A stretch of DNA of 64,000 nt from CAWKGC01 sp963849005 (GCA_963849005.1 CAWKGC010000028.1:124001-188000); one strand, 5' to 3'. Shown: positions 28,901 through 37,988, numbered from the stretch's first letter. Made by a program: numbers and translations. The notes: generated by a model not told the origin, from the letters alone.

Positions 28901-29772
28901 TTCTTGCCGCCGGCGTTCATCGCGACGTTGCCGCCGATGCAGGACGCGTCCGCCGAAGTGGGGTCGACCGCGAACACCAGCCCTTCCATCTCGGCGGCTT
29001 CCATCACGCGGCGCGTGACCACGCCGGCGCCGCAGCGGATCACCGGCACGGGCTCCGCGACGCCCGGCAGGGCCTTCAGTTCCACGGCGCCCAGCGTGTC
29101 GAGCTTCTCGGTGTTGATCACCGCAGAGAGCCGCTCCAGCGGGATCGCGCCGCCCGTGTAGCCGGTGCCGCCGCCGCGCGGGATGATGGTGAGCCCGAGC
29201 TCGATGCAGGCCGCGACCAGCCCGCCGCACTCTTCCTCGCCGTCGGGATTCACGACCACGAACGGATATTCGACGCGCCAGTCGGTCGCATCCGTCACGT
29301 GCGAAACGCGCGCAAGGCCGTCGAAGCAGATGTTGTCCCGGCGCGTCACCCTGGACAGGCGCGAAAGCACCTTTCTGCGCAGGAGCCTTGTTTCCGCGAA
29401 TTCAGCCTCGAACGCATCGACGGCGCCCGCGGCCGCTTCGAGCAGTTTCGCGACCTTTGCGCTCCTTGCCATGTCGCCATCGTCGTCGCGGCGGCGCGAT
29501 TCGATGTCGGCCAGCCGGTGCCGCATTGCCTCGACCAGCAGGCGAAGCCGGCGCGGGTTGTCGAGGAGATCGTCCTGGAGATAGGGGTTGCGCTTCACCA
29601 CCCAGATGTCGCCCAGCACCTCGTAGAGCATGCGTGCCGAGCGGCCTGTCTTCCTCTGCGCGCGCAACTCGTCGAGCACATCCCAGGCGTCGCGGCCGAG
29701 CAGGCGGATGACGATCTCGCGGTCGGAAAACGAGGTGTAGTTGTAGGGAATTTCCCGTAGGCGGGCGGTCAT
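25918..29772 (-). CDS. DUF3683-containing FAD/Fe-S oxidoreductase (D-lactate dehydrogenase/glycolate oxidase-like fusion)
   Basis: Giant 1284-residue oxidoreductase, probably dehydrogenating a 2-hydroxy acid and passing electrons to the respiratory chain. The N-terminal 170 residues are the DUF3683-type segment. An FAD-binding domain follows with IIPRGGGTGYTGGAIPLERL (about 240) and GGNVAMNAGGKKAVLWGT. A Dld/GlcD-type C-terminal region precedes two 4Fe-4S motifs, CLRCGKCKPVCATHVP and CTVCHKCEAPCPVD. GlpC/HdrD-like CCG segments (CCGYPQRAVG, CCGESGTLA) close the protein. So a GlcD-like and a GlcF-like unit are fused. The frame is intact over 3.9 kb. The substrate is not identified. Confidence 0.9.
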   Translation of the reverse strand: MTARLREIPYNYTSFSDREIVIRLLGRDAWDVLDELRAQRKTGRSARMLYEVLGDIWVVKRNPYLQDDLLDNPRRLRLLVEAMRHRLADIESRRRDDDGDMARSAKVAKLLEAAAGAVDAFEAEFAETRLLRRKVLSRLSRVTRRDNICFDGLARVSHVTDATDWRVEYPFVVVNPDGEEECGGLVAACIELGLTIIPRGGGTGYTGGAIPLERLSAVINTEKLDTLGAVELKALPGVAEPVPVIRCGAGVVTRRVMEAAEMEGLVFAVDPTSADASCIGGNVAMNAGGKKAVLWGTALDNLASWRMVTPDAEWLEVERLEHNRGKIHDAELARFRLRRYKADGTTLLSEEMLEVAGRRFRKAGLGKDVTDKFLSGVPGIQKEGCDGIITSATFILHRMPKHVRTVCLEFFGDVKRAVPAIVEIKAYVDRHPHAVLAGLEHLDERYLKAVGYATKAKSHGRPRMVLIGDLVSDDEDAVMEAASHVVKLANARAGEGFIAVSAEARKRFWLDRARTAAIARHTNAFKINEDVVIPLERLGDYSDGIERINIELSIANKLKLLDALDAFFSGDLPVQQDEVTLGKGELFGDRAGEARELLRFTRNRWAYLLRNLDRALGEVRLDLGGLGLQHLVAGYGDDRTLLSLLQDHTLRVSWKRELLEPLRQVFGGRAFEPVIARAEAIHKEVLRGRVFVALHMHAGDGNVHTNLPVNSDDYEMLHTANTAVARIMAFAKSLGGVISGEHGIGLTKLEFLDASDIDRFAAYKAKVDPEGRFNKGKLLAGADLRNAYTPSFALIGHESLILEQSDIGAIAASVKDCLRCGKCKPVCATHVPRANLLYSPRNKILGVSLLTEAFLYEEQTRRGVSIRHFDEFGDVADHCTVCHKCEAPCPVDIDFGDVSMAMRTLLAKSKKRRFNPGTRASMLYLNATDPRKVKLLKALMIDWGYKAQRFAHGLARRFGLLRSQLRAPPASVGKPDLRAQVIHFINKPMPGKLPKKTARALLDIEDATMVPIIRDPARLNEESEAVFYFPGCGSERLFGQVGLATQALLYHVGSQCVLPPGYLCCGYPQRAVGDAAKGEETTTRNRVLFHRVANTLNYLDIKTVVVSCGTCMDQLQSYEFDKIFPGCRLLDIHEYLLEKKLRLEGVEGVRYMYHDPCHSPMKTYEPMKVVNELMGAPVGLNGRCCGESGTLAISRPDVSTQVRFRKEEEMAKGAGQLRNDGFSGEVKVLTSCPSCLQGLSRFDRDSGTSADYIVVEMARHLLGENWMAEFVARANRGGIERVLL

Positions 29773-29840
29773 GTCGCGGGCTGCTCGAAAGGCGCTGGGA
29801 GAGGGCCTTGAAGTTTACCGCATTGCAGCATTTCCCCCGA

Positions 29841-30260
29841 TTACCACCACAACAGCGCGGCGGCGATGACGAGGTAGCGAACCAGTTTCCCTGCGAAAAG
29901 CCAGAGGGCGGCGGGGACGACCGGCAGCCGCAGCCAGCCCGCTGCAGCGCACAAGGCGTCGCCGGCAAACGGCACCCACGAGAGCGCCAGCAAAGGCGTG
30001 CCATGGCGCTTCATCCACACGACCGCTTTCGCGTCCGCCTTGCTTTCAGGAACGAAGCGGCCCATCGCATAGGTGACCAGGCCGCCCGCCGTGTTGCCGA
30101 CGGTCGCGACCGCGATCGCGGCGAGCGCGGCGTCCCTCCAGTTGAGCAGGAACCACGCGAGCACGGCCTCGGAGCTTCCCGGCAGCAAGGTGGCCGACGT
30201 GAAGCTGGACACGAACAGCGCGGCGAGCGCGCCCAGCGGCGTGTGGGGGAGCGTATCCAT
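29841..30260 (-). CDS. YqaA/SNARE-associated-like small membrane protein
   Basis: Inner-membrane protein of 139 residues, shorter than DedA proteins and like the YqaA branch. Hydrophobic segments lie at about 10-28, 38-60, 90-105 and 112-136. The conserved ATLLPGSSEAVLAWFL, GNTAGGLVTYAMGR and WVPFAGDALCAAAGWLR blocks are present. The function of YqaA itself is not established. It is divergent from hemC, with only about 80 bases between starts, so regulation may overlap. Confidence 0.88.
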   Translation of the reverse strand: MDTLPHTPLGALAALFVSSFTSATLLPGSSEAVLAWFLLNWRDAALAAIAVATVGNTAGGLVTYAMGRFVPESKADAKAVVWMKRHGTPLLALSWVPFAGDALCAAAGWLRLPVVPAALWLFAGKLVRYLVIAAALLWW

Positions 30261-30340
30261 GGGGGATTGCGGGCAGGGGTCGTCAAGTGCGCGTGATAAA
30301 CTCGACAGCCCTTTCTCCTCTTGAACTCGGCCCTTTCCAC

Positions 30341-31276
30341 GTGGTCCCCGACCTGATCCGCATCGCCACCCGCGAGAGCGCGCTGGCGATGTGCCAGACC
30401 GAGATGATTGCCGCGCGCCTGCGCGAATTGTATCCGGGGCTTACCGTTGAGCTCGCGGGCATGACCACCAAGGGCGACCAGATCCTCGACCGGCCGCTCG
30501 CGCAGGTGGGCGGCAAGGGGCTCTTCGTGAAGGAGCTCGAGAACGCGCTGTCCGAAGATCGCGCCGACCTCGCCGTGCATTCCCTGAAGGATGTGCCGAT
30601 GGTCCTGCCGGCGGGCTTCACGCTCGCCTTCGTCGCCGGCCGCGAAGACCCGCACGACGCCTTCGTCTCGACGCGCTACGCGAGCCTTGCCGACCTGCCT
30701 GCGGGCGCCCGGGTCGGCACCTCCAGCCTGCGCCGGGAATGCCAATTGCGCCGCGCGGCGCCGCACCTGGCATTCCATCCCCTGCGCGGCAACGTGAACA
30801 CGCGGCTTGCGAAGCTCGACCGCGGCGAGTACGACGCCATCATTCTCGCGGCCGCAGGACTGCGCCGGCTCGGTTTCGCAGACCGCATTAGGGCGACACT
30901 GCCGATGGCGCTGGCCCTGCCCGCGATCGGGCAGGGCATCCTCGGGCTCGAGCACCTGTCGTCGCGGCCCGAACTCGCGGCGCTGCTGACGCCCTTCACG
31001 GATACCGCGACCACGGCCGTAGCCGACGCCGAGCGCGCGGTGGGCGTGGTCGTCGAAGGCAGCTGCGAGGTGCCGATCGGCGCGCACGCGACCGTCGATG
31101 GCGACACACTGCGCATCGAGGCGTTTGTCGGCATGCCCGACGGTACGCGCGTGATACGGGTGGAGGACCGGGGTGCGCTTGCTGACGCAGTCCGGATCGG
31201 CGAGCGCGCCGGGCAGCGCTTGCTCGATTGCGGCGGCCGCGCGGTGCTTGCCGCATTGCCGCCAGCGCCGAAATGA
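30341..31276 (+). CDS. hemC: Porphobilinogen deaminase (hydroxymethylbilane synthase)
   Basis: Polymerises four porphobilinogens into hydroxymethylbilane in heme synthesis. It contains IRIATRESALAMCQTEM, KGLFVKELENAL, SLKDVPM and GTSSLRRECQLRR. The dipyrromethane-cofactor cysteine falls in EGSCEVPIGAHA. With the GTG at 30341 the protein is 311 residues and this cysteine is number 242, the same number as in E. coli, which supports this start over the GTG at 30287 (329 residues). A TGATAAACT stretch at 30294-30302 may be part of the promoter. The stop overlaps hemD as ATGA. Confidence 0.94.
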   Translation: MVPDLIRIATRESALAMCQTEMIAARLRELYPGLTVELAGMTTKGDQILDRPLAQVGGKGLFVKELENALSEDRADLAVHSLKDVPMVLPAGFTLAFVAGREDPHDAFVSTRYASLADLPAGARVGTSSLRRECQLRRAAPHLAFHPLRGNVNTRLAKLDRGEYDAIILAAAGLRRLGFADRIRATLPMALALPAIGQGILGLEHLSSRPELAALLTPFTDTATTAVADAERAVGVVVEGSCEVPIGAHATVDGDTLRIEAFVGMPDGTRVIRVEDRGALADAVRIGERAGQRLLDCGGRAVLAALPPAPK

Positions 31277-32050
31277 GCAACGGCCCTTCACTGCAAGGAA
31301 TGGGCATCGTGCTGACGCGGCCGGTCGAGCAGAGCCTTGCCGTGGCCGGACGCCTGCAGCCGCTGGGAGCGACGGTATTCGTCTTTCCTTCCCTGGCGAT
31401 CAAGATCCTGCGGACACCGGGCCGCTTGAGCACACGATCGCGGAACTCGACCGGTTCACGCTCGGGATCTTTGTCAGCGCCAACGCGGTCGAACGCGGGC
31501 TGGGTGCGGTGCGCGAGCGCCGCGAATGGCCACCGGGCTGCGGGTTGCCGCAGTCGGAGGCGCCACGGCGCAGGCCTTGCGGGACGCCGGGCACCAGGAG
31601 GTCATCGTGCCGGCGACCGGCGCGGACAGCGAAGCACTGCTGGCCTTGCCGCAATTGCAATCGGTCGAGGGGAAAGACATCATCGTGTTCCGGGGCGAAG
31701 GCGGAAGGGAATTGATCGCGGAGGTGCTCACCGCGCGCGGCGCGCACGTGACTTGCCTCACCTGCTACCGGCGCGTGAGGCCCGAGGGCGACCCCGCGCC
31801 GCTGCTTGCCGCGTGGCGGTCGGGCAAGGTCGACGCGGTGAGTGCGATGAGCGCGGAATCGCTCGCCAATTTTCTCGAAATGGTCGGTGCGGAAGGGCGC
31901 ACACTGATGCAAACGACGACTCTGCTCGTGCCGCACCCCCGTATCGCCGAGCGCGCGCGCCGGCTGGGCCTCGTCAAGGTTGCCGTGACCGACGCCGCCG
32001 CAGACGGGCTGGCACTGGCGCTTTCCGAAATGGCGCAGGACAGGAAATGA
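31273..32050 (+). CDS. hemD: Uroporphyrinogen-III synthase (two frameshifts)
   Basis: Closes and inverts ring D of hydroxymethylbilane. The N-terminus reads GIVLTRPVEQSLAVAGRLQ. The next block, LDRFTLGIFVSANAVERGL, with the conserved SANAV, is in another frame. ATGLRVAAVGGATAQAL onward, including SAMSAESLANFLEMVG and LLVPHPRIAERAR, is in a third. Breaks are near 31415-31425 and 31520-31526. The length of about 258 residues is normal. The start overlaps the hemC stop and the stop overlaps the hemX start, both as ATGA. As an essential function in a heme-making cell, it is unlikely to be truly broken. Confidence 0.88.
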
Positions 32051-33089
32051 TGACACCCAACAAGGAACGCCGATTTCGCCCTTCACGCGGCCCTCCCCGC
32101 GCAACGAAGCGCGGCGCGGCTGGCGATCGGGCTCTCGCTCGCCGCGCTGGCCTTCACCGGATGGCAATGGTGGGAGTCGAGGAACGAAGTCGGCTCCTTG
32201 CAACAGGTCGCGGCACAGAAACTCGCCGGGCTTGCCGCCGAGGTGGAGCAGTCCAAGATCACGCTCGCCCAGGCGCAGGCCGCGCTCAAGGAAACACAGT
32301 CGCAGGTTCGCGAACTCGAGGCGCGGCTCGCGGACACGCAGGAGCAGCGCGTGGCACTGGAGGAAATGTACCGCGAGCTGTCGCGAAGCGCCGACGACCG
32401 CATGCTCGCCGAGGTCGAGCAGTTGCTGATCATCGCCAGCCAGCAGCTGCAGCTCGCCGGCAACGTGAAAGGCGCGCTGATCGCGCTGCAGGCCGCCGAC
32501 CAGCGCCTCGCGCGGGCCGACAAGCTGCAGGTGGCACAGCTGCGCCGCACGCTCAACCTGGACATGGAGCGGCTGAAGGCGCTGCCGCAGGTCGATACGG
32601 TCGGGATCGCGGTGAAGCTGGACAACCTCGTGGCACAGGCCGACACCCTGCCGCTGCTGGTATCGGATTCGCTGCCGCGGCGCGCCCGCGGCGCGCGCCA
32701 AGCCGCCCGAGGAGCCGGCATGGTCCCGCGTCGCCCGCGACTTCTGGGCGGAAATGAAGTCGCTCGTGCGCATCCGCGACCTCGAGTCCGGCGACGCTGC
32801 GTTGCTCACTCCCGCGCAAAGCTATTTCCTGCGCGAGAACCTCAAGCTGCGCCTGCTCGCGGCGCGCGTGGCGCTGCTTGCGCGCGACGAGCAAAGCTAC
32901 CGTGACGACCTGAAGGCGGCGCAGGATGGATCCAGAAGTACTTCGACACCAAGGCCAAGGTGAACGCGAACGCGCTGGAAACGCTGAAACTCCTGGCCGG
33001 GCAGCCCGGTCTCGATCAGCGTGCCCGACATCAACACGAGCCTCGCCGCGGTGCGCGCCGTCCGCGCGGCGCGCGAGAAGGTGAAATAG
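32047..33089 (+). CDS. hemX: HemX-like heme operon membrane protein (frameshifted)
   Basis: Inner-membrane protein of the hemCDXY operon; its role in heme synthesis is not well defined and the old methyltransferase label is doubtful. A single membrane helix (LAIGLSLAALAFTGWQWW) is followed by a long coiled coil rich in Gln, Glu and Lys (about 32200-32400). A helical body with LIIASQQLQLAGNVKGALIAL follows. Breaks occur near 32085-32110, 32680, 32925 and 33010. The reconstructed end is ...AVRAVRAAREKVK. The repaired length is about 347 residues. Confidence 0.78.
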
Positions 33090-33091
33090 GC

Positions 33092-34266
33092 ATGCGCACG
33101 GCGCTCTGGCTGGTGGCGATGGCGGCAGTCGCGGTGGCGATCGCGCTCCTCGGCCTTCATTCCAACGGCTACGTCATCATCGTGCTCGCGCCCTGGCGGG
33201 TCGAGCTGTCGCTGAACCTGCTGGCTTGATGGTCTTCGGCGGCTACTTCGCGTTCTATTTCCTCACCCGGCTGGTCTCAACGATGCTGGCGATCCCGGCG
33301 CGCGTGAAGGCGTATCGCGAGGCGCGCGCGAGCGATCGTTCGCGCCAGTCGCTGAACGACGCGCTGGTGGCCTTTTTCCAGGGCCGTTACGCCACCGCCG
33401 AGCGCGCGGCAAGCCACGCGCTGGCGATGGACGAATCCAAGGGCGTGGCGGCGATCATCGCGGCGCGAAGCGCGCACGAGCTCGGGCGATTCACCGAGCG
33501 CGAGGCCTTCCTCGAAAAGGCCAATACCGGCAGCGCCCGAAAGCGACCAGTTGCGGCTCACCACGCTCGCCGACCTCCTGCTCGGCCAGTCGAAGCACGA
33601 GGAAGCGCTCGCGGTGCTGAAGGAACTCGCCGCAGAAGGACGCGAAGAACGTGCGCCTGCTGCGCATGCGCCTGCAGGCCGAGCAGGCGCTGCGACGCTG
33701 GGACGACGTGCTCGTCACGCTCGCCTCGCTGGGCCGGCTCGATGCGATCGGCGAAGCGGAGCGCGCCACGCCGGCGCGCGCCGCGCACCTCGGCAACCTC
33801 AATCGCAAGGCCCAGGATGCACGCGGCCCTTTCCGCCTACTGGAAGCAACTGCCGGCGGAGTTGCGCCTCGACGCGACGCTTGCCGCCGCCGCGGCGCGC
33901 TATTTCCTCGCCGCCGGCGGCAACGAGGATGCGCAGGCCATCCTCGAGCATGCCCTGGAGCGCGACTGGAACCCGACATTGGTCGCGATCTACGGCGAGG
34001 CGCACGGCGCCACCGCATTGCCGCAGATCGAGCGCGCCGAACGGTGGCTTCGCGATCACCCGCGCGACCCGGCGCTCTTGCTCGACCTGGGCAAGCTGTG
34101 CATGAAGCAGGGCCTGTGGGGCAAGGCGCAAAGCTACATCGAGGCGAGCCTCGCCATGGAGCCCTCGCAGGACGGGCACATGACCCTCGCCGCGCTGATG
34201 GAAAAGATCGGCAAGCCCAACGAGGCCGTAAGGCATTTCCGCCGCAGCGCCGAGCTGTCCGGCTGA
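33092..34266 (+). CDS. hemY: HemY-like TPR membrane protein of the heme operon (frameshifted)
   Basis: Proteobacterial HemY, an inner-membrane protein with TPR repeats, unrelated to protoporphyrinogen oxidase HemY of Bacillus. There are two membrane helices, TALWLVAMAAVAVAIALLGL and VMVFGGYFAFYFLTRLV. Helical repeats follow, ending in IERAERWLRDHPRDPALLLD, LCMKQGLWGKAQSYIEASL and PNEAVRHFRRSAEL. Frames change near 33229, 33530, 33640 and 33825. The repaired length is about 391 residues, normal for the family. It begins 2 bases after hemX. Confidence 0.84.
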
Positions 34267-34292
34267 GCAACCCCTTTCCCGGAGGTGTCGAC

Positions 34293-34876
34293 ATGATCCG
34301 CGATTCCTACTCCCGCTTTCCTCTTCGCCCTTGAAGCCGGGCGCGCGACTGGCCCAGAGCGCGCCGAGCGCGCGCCGCGTGCGCCTCGACGCGGGCGCAC
34401 GGAAGTGATGACCGATCTCGATGTCGTGCCCGCCGCCACCATCGGGCCCGAGCGCCCGATCGACGAGGCGAATGCGGCAGATGGTCCAGCGCGGCGTGCG
34501 GCTTGCTGATCGTGCTCGACAGCCAGCTGGAGATCATCGGCCTGCTCACCGCCACCGACCTGCTGGGCGAAAAGCCGATGCGCTTCGTCACCGAACGCGG
34601 CGTGAAAAGGAGCGAGGTGCGCGTCGCCGACATCATGACGCCCGCCGCGCAGATCGAGGCGCTGTCGATGCAGGACGTCACGCACGCGCAGGTGGGCCAC
34701 ATCGTTGCGAGCCTGAAGGAGTCGGGCCGCCAGCACGCGCTGGTCGCCGAACCCGGCGGCCGCCGCGTGCGCGGCATTTCTCCGCCACCCAGATCGCGCG
34801 CCAGCTCGGCGTGCAATTGCAGACGACCGAAGTCGCAAAGACCTTCGCGGAGATCGAGGCAGCGCTGTTGCATTGA
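34293..34876 (+). CDS. CBS-domain pair protein (frameshifted)
   Basis: Probable cytosolic ligand-sensing protein. After a good Shine-Dalgarno sequence (GGAGGT) the start MIRDSYSRFPLRP leads by frame changes near 34335, 34408 and 34475 into the first CBS domain (LLIVLDSQLEIIGLLTATDLLGE). The second CBS domain follows (ADIMTPAAQIEAL...QVGHIVASLKESGRQHALV). A last break near 34780 leads to ISATQIARQLGVQL and FAEIEAALLH. The repaired length is about 194 residues. Nucleotide binding is typical of CBS pairs but is not shown here. It overlaps the acyl-CoA synthetase start as TTGA. Confidence 0.78.
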
Positions 34877-36531
34877 AGCCGGCGATGCCCGACCGCTACG
34901 ACGAGGTGTATCGGGCATTTCGCTGGGACGTGCCGGCGCGTTTCAATATCGCCGAATCGGCCTGCGGTCGCTGGGCCGGTGATCCCGCGCGGCTCGCGCT
35001 CGTCTGGGAAGACGAGTCCGGCGAGACCAGCCGCCATACCTTTCGCGAACTCGATCTTGCCGCCAACCGACTGTGCAACGCGCTCGCCGCGCTCGGCATC
35101 GCGCGCGGCGACCGCGTCGCGATCATGCTGCCGCAGCGTCCCGAAACGGCGATCGCGTACATCGCCTGTTTCCGCATGGGGGCGATCGCGGTGCCGCTCT
35201 CCTTCCTGTTCGGGCCCGAGGCGCTCGAGTACCGCGTCGCCGACAGCGGGGCCAAGGTCGCGATCGTCGATCCGGCGTCGTTCGAGAACCTCGCGCCGGT
35301 GCTCGGTGCGCTCCCGCAACTGGGCGCGATCATCGGCGTCGCAGGCGCCACGGGCAACGCGCTGCTCGACTGGGAAACGCTGCTCGCGAACGCCTCCGAC
35401 CGCTTCGCGGCCGTCGATACCGCAGCCACCGACCCGGCGCTGATCATCTACACCAGCGGCACCACCGGGCCGCCGAAAGGCGCGCTGATGCCGCACGCCG
35501 CGCTGCTCGGCAACCTGCCCGGCTTCGTTCATTCGCACGACGGATTCCCGCAGGAGGGCGACCTGTTCTGGTCGCCCGCCGACTGGGCGTGGACCGGGGG
35601 CCTGTGGGACGCGCTCCTGCCGACCCTGCACCTTGGCAGGACGATCGTCGGATACCGCGGCCGCTTCGATCCGGAGCGCGCTTTTCGCCTGATGGAGAAG
35701 CATGCCGTGCGCAATGCGTTCCTCTTCCCCACCGCGCTGAAGATGATGATGAAGGCGTTCCCGAAGCCGCGCGAGAAGTTCCGACTGAATCTGCGCACGA
35801 TGATGAGCGGCGGCGAGCCGGTCGGCGCCGCGGTGTTCGAATGGGCGCGCGAGGAGCTCGGCGTGACCATCAACGAGATCTTCGGCCAGACCGAGATCAA
35901 CTACATCGTCGGCAACTCGCACACGCTCTGGCCGGTCAAGCCCGGCTCGATGGGCCGGCCCTATCCCGGCCACCGCATCGCTGTGATCGATGACGCGGGA
36001 AACGAAGTGCCCGCCGGGACAGTGGGCGACGTCGCGGTGCACCGCCACTGGTTCGACGGCACGCCCGACCCGGTGTTCTTCCTCGGCTACTGGGGAAATC
36101 CCGATGCCACGCGCAGGAAGTATTCAGGCGACTGGTGCCGTACCGGCGACGAGGCGCTGGTCGATGCGGACGGCTACCTCTGGTACCAGGGACGCGCCGA
36201 CGACATGTTCAAGAGCGCGGGTTATCGCATCGGCCCCACCGAGATCGAGAACTGCCTGGTGAAGCACCCCGCGGTGGCCAACAGCGCGGTCGTGCCCAGC
36301 CCCGACGAGACGCGCGGGACGGTCATCAAGGCCTTCGTGCAACTTGCGCCCGGCTTTGCCGCTTCCCCGGCGCTGGCGGAGGAAATCCGCGGCCACGTGC
36401 GCGCGGCGCTCGCGCCCTACCAGGTGCCGCGCGAGATCGAGTTCATCGACGCGCTGCCGATGACCACCACCGGCAAGGTCCAGCGGCGCGTCCTCAGGCT
36501 TGCCGAGGCAAGGCGCAAGGCCGGAAGCTAG
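34873..36531 (+). CDS. AMP-dependent acyl-CoA synthetase (acetyl/propionyl/medium-chain type)
   Basis: Activates a carboxylic acid to its CoA thioester through an acyl-adenylate. The intact protein of about 548-552 residues has the P-loop-like YTSGTTGPPKGAL, the adenylation block FGQTEINYIVGN, TGDEALVDADGYLWYQGRADD and the catalytic lysine in PMTTTGKVQRR. Possible starts are TTG 34873, overlapping the CBS gene stop, or ATG 34885 (MPDRYDEVYRAF). The chain length preference cannot be read. Its stop overlaps that of the convergent BON gene. Confidence 0.92.
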   Translation: MKPAMPDRYDEVYRAFRWDVPARFNIAESACGRWAGDPARLALVWEDESGETSRHTFRELDLAANRLCNALAALGIARGDRVAIMLPQRPETAIAYIACFRMGAIAVPLSFLFGPEALEYRVADSGAKVAIVDPASFENLAPVLGALPQLGAIIGVAGATGNALLDWETLLANASDRFAAVDTAATDPALIIYTSGTTGPPKGALMPHAALLGNLPGFVHSHDGFPQEGDLFWSPADWAWTGGLWDALLPTLHLGRTIVGYRGRFDPERAFRLMEKHAVRNAFLFPTALKMMMKAFPKPREKFRLNLRTMMSGGEPVGAAVFEWAREELGVTINEIFGQTEINYIVGNSHTLWPVKPGSMGRPYPGHRIAVIDDAGNEVPAGTVGDVAVHRHWFDGTPDPVFFLGYWGNPDATRRKYSGDWCRTGDEALVDADGYLWYQGRADDMFKSAGYRIGPTEIENCLVKHPAVANSAVVPSPDETRGTVIKAFVQLAPGFAASPALAEEIRGHVRAALAPYQVPREIEFIDALPMTTTGKVQRRVLRLAEARRKAGS

Positions 36532-36986
36532 CTGCGCTTCACCACGAGGTAATTGCGCACCTCGTGCACGCCCTTGACCCCGGCGGCAAGCGTCCCCGCA
36601 CGCACGCGTGCCGCCTCGGAACCGGCCAGGCCGTTCAGGGACACGACGCCCTCCCGGGTATCGACATCGATCTTGAGCACGGCCAAGCCGCTGTCCTTCA
36701 GGAAGTCCGCGTTGATCGAGGTGGTGATCGCGGCATCGTCGATCGCCGTGCCTGCCGAGGCCGCTCCCGCGCCGACCGCGTCGCGCGCGCCCTTCAGGAC
36801 CAGCACGGCGTTGCCGGCCTTCGCCTCGACCGTCTTGCCGGCATCGAACACCGAGTGCCTGGTCGAATCGATCGCCTGGTCGAGCTTCTGCCCGGCGGTG
36901 CGTTCCGGGGCGACCTCCTCGCAGGCCGCGAGGCCCGTGAATGCCGCAACAGCAATGGCGATACCGAAGATCTTGAACGTTTCCAT
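36528..36986 (-). CDS. BON-domain periplasmic protein
   Basis: 152-residue envelope protein with a signal peptide or lipobox-like N-terminus (AAFTGLAACEEVAPE; Cys22 could be lipidated). A helical linker and one BON domain follow (about 85-148: DDAAITTSINADFLKDSGL...VDTREGVVSLNGL). BON domains bind phospholipid surfaces, as in OsmY. It is convergent with the acyl-CoA synthetase and divergent, across about 275 bp, from a second BON gene. OsmY-like stress roles are inferred from the domain and neighbours. Confidence 0.87.
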   Translation of the reverse strand: METFKIFGIAIAVAAFTGLAACEEVAPERTAGQKLDQAIDSTRHSVFDAGKTVEAKAGNAVLVLKGARDAVGAGAASAGTAIDDAAITTSINADFLKDSGLAVLKIDVDTREGVVSLNGLAGSEAARVRAGTLAAGVKGVHEVRNYLVVKRS

Positions 36987-37151
36987 GCTCTTCTCCCGAT
37001 GAATGTCGCGTGGCCCGATACTGGCGCGTCCCCGGCCCACCGACCATCGGCCCGGCGCGCGCCCGCGTGTCGGACAGCGCCGACGCAATGCGTTTGTGGG
37101 ACCAGTCCGACAGGTGAATCGGAGCGGGACCCGCGGCGACCCGGTTGCGCA

Positions 37152-37185
37152 CTTACACGGCGCGGTCGGCGCGACGCCTAGTCTG
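37152..37185 (+). promoter_or_regulatory. Candidate promoter upstream of BON lipoprotein gene
   Basis: CTTACACGGCGCG at 37152-37164 is followed by CCTAGTCTGG, with TAGTCT at 37179-37184, 76 bases before the ATG at 37261. A similar pair, CTTACGCGCGCG and CTAGCCTG, precedes the DUF1328 gene at 40025. Promoter function is inferred from the resemblance; the spacing of the two parts differs by several bases between sites. Confidence 0.4.
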
Positions 37186-37260
37186 GCGGTGTGGGATACG
37201 CAATGCCCTCTCCCAATTACAGGACAACCTGCAATTTCCCCCCACTTCCAAGGAACAAAC

Positions 37261-37575
37261 ATGAAAACCAGCTCGAACCGCAACCTCTTCGCCGCCGCGA
37301 TCCTCGGCCTCGCCCTCGTCGCCGGCTGCGCATCGACTTCCAAGCAGGAAAGCACCGGCGAGTACATCGACGACACCACGCTCACCTCCAAGGTCAAGGC
37401 GAAGTTCGTCGACGACAAGGCGGTCAGCGCGATGAACATCAACGTCGAGACGTTCAAGGGCACGGTGCAGCTCTCCGGGTTCGCCAACAACCAGGCCGAA
37501 GCCGATCGCGCCGTGCAACTCGCCCGCGCCACCGAAGGCGTGAAGTCCGTGAAGAACGATATTCGCCTCAAGTAG
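37261..37575 (+). CDS. BON-domain lipoprotein
   Basis: 104-residue lipoprotein with lipobox LVAGC (signal peptide to Cys23) followed by a single BON domain (DDTTLTSKVKAKFVDDKAVSA...VETFKGTVQLSGFANN). The domain covers nearly the whole mature chain. Ordinary start with AAGGAACAAAC just upstream. It is probably periplasmic, attached to the inner or outer membrane. The 238 bp after its stop hold no gene I can support. Confidence 0.9.
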   Translation: MKTSSNRNLFAAAILGLALVAGCASTSKQESTGEYIDDTTLTSKVKAKFVDDKAVSAMNINVETFKGTVQLSGFANNQAEADRAVQLARATEGVKSVKNDIRLK

Positions 37576-37813
37576 CACGCTTAGCCCGCGGGGAGGGCCT
37601 GCCATGGCCATTATGCCAACCGAATGCGAGTCGAGCGCGACGCCGGCGATTTCCTCCGGGAAATCGCGGGCGTTCCTCCGGAAGCTCGATTATCGAGGAC
37701 GGGCACGCGCACGGCACGGCGCATCACGTTCTCCGCGCTTTCGGCGCTGATACCGGCGGTGCGGCGCAGCTCCCTGAGGCGGCAATCCGCATGGCCAAGA
37801 AGGGCAAGCCACC

Positions 37814-37979
37814 ATGCTTTACTGGACCGTCGTGTTCTTCATCATTGCCATCGTCGCCGGACTGCTCGGCTTCGGCGGCATTGCCTCCGGCGCGGCGTCG
37901 ATCGCCGAAGGTCCTGTTCGTGATCTTCGCCGTCGCCTTCGCGGTCTCGCTGCTGATGCCCCTGCTCCCCGCGGGATAG
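37814..37979 (+). CDS. DUF1328 small membrane protein (frameshifted)
   Basis: Tiny two-helix membrane protein. The first half reads MLYWTVVFFIIAIVAGLLGFGGIASGAASIAE. An extra G near 37911 then shifts the frame, and the second helix VLFVIFAVAFAVSLLMPLLP continues to a stop at 37979, about 54 residues when repaired. A paralogue at 40025-40189 is intact and shows what the correct reading should be. Function unknown; these proteins are often found with CsbD and BON genes. Confidence 0.83.
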
Positions 37980-37988
37980 GAGAACACC

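Noticed and set aside
25888..29760. A 1290-codon open frame on the plus strand opposite the large oxidoreductase gene
   Set aside because: It mirrors the minus-strand gene almost base for base, is rich in Arg, Val, His and Ala and has no domain. Long antisense frames are expected in high-GC coding DNA.
30287..31276. Longer hemC reading from GTG 30287
   Set aside because: It adds 18 non-conserved residues. The start at 30341 gives family length and places the cofactor cysteine at 242.
37576..37813. Possible small genes starting at 37603 or 37624
   Set aside because: No ribosome site, no conserved motif and Arg-rich composition typical of non-coding frames in high-GC DNA.
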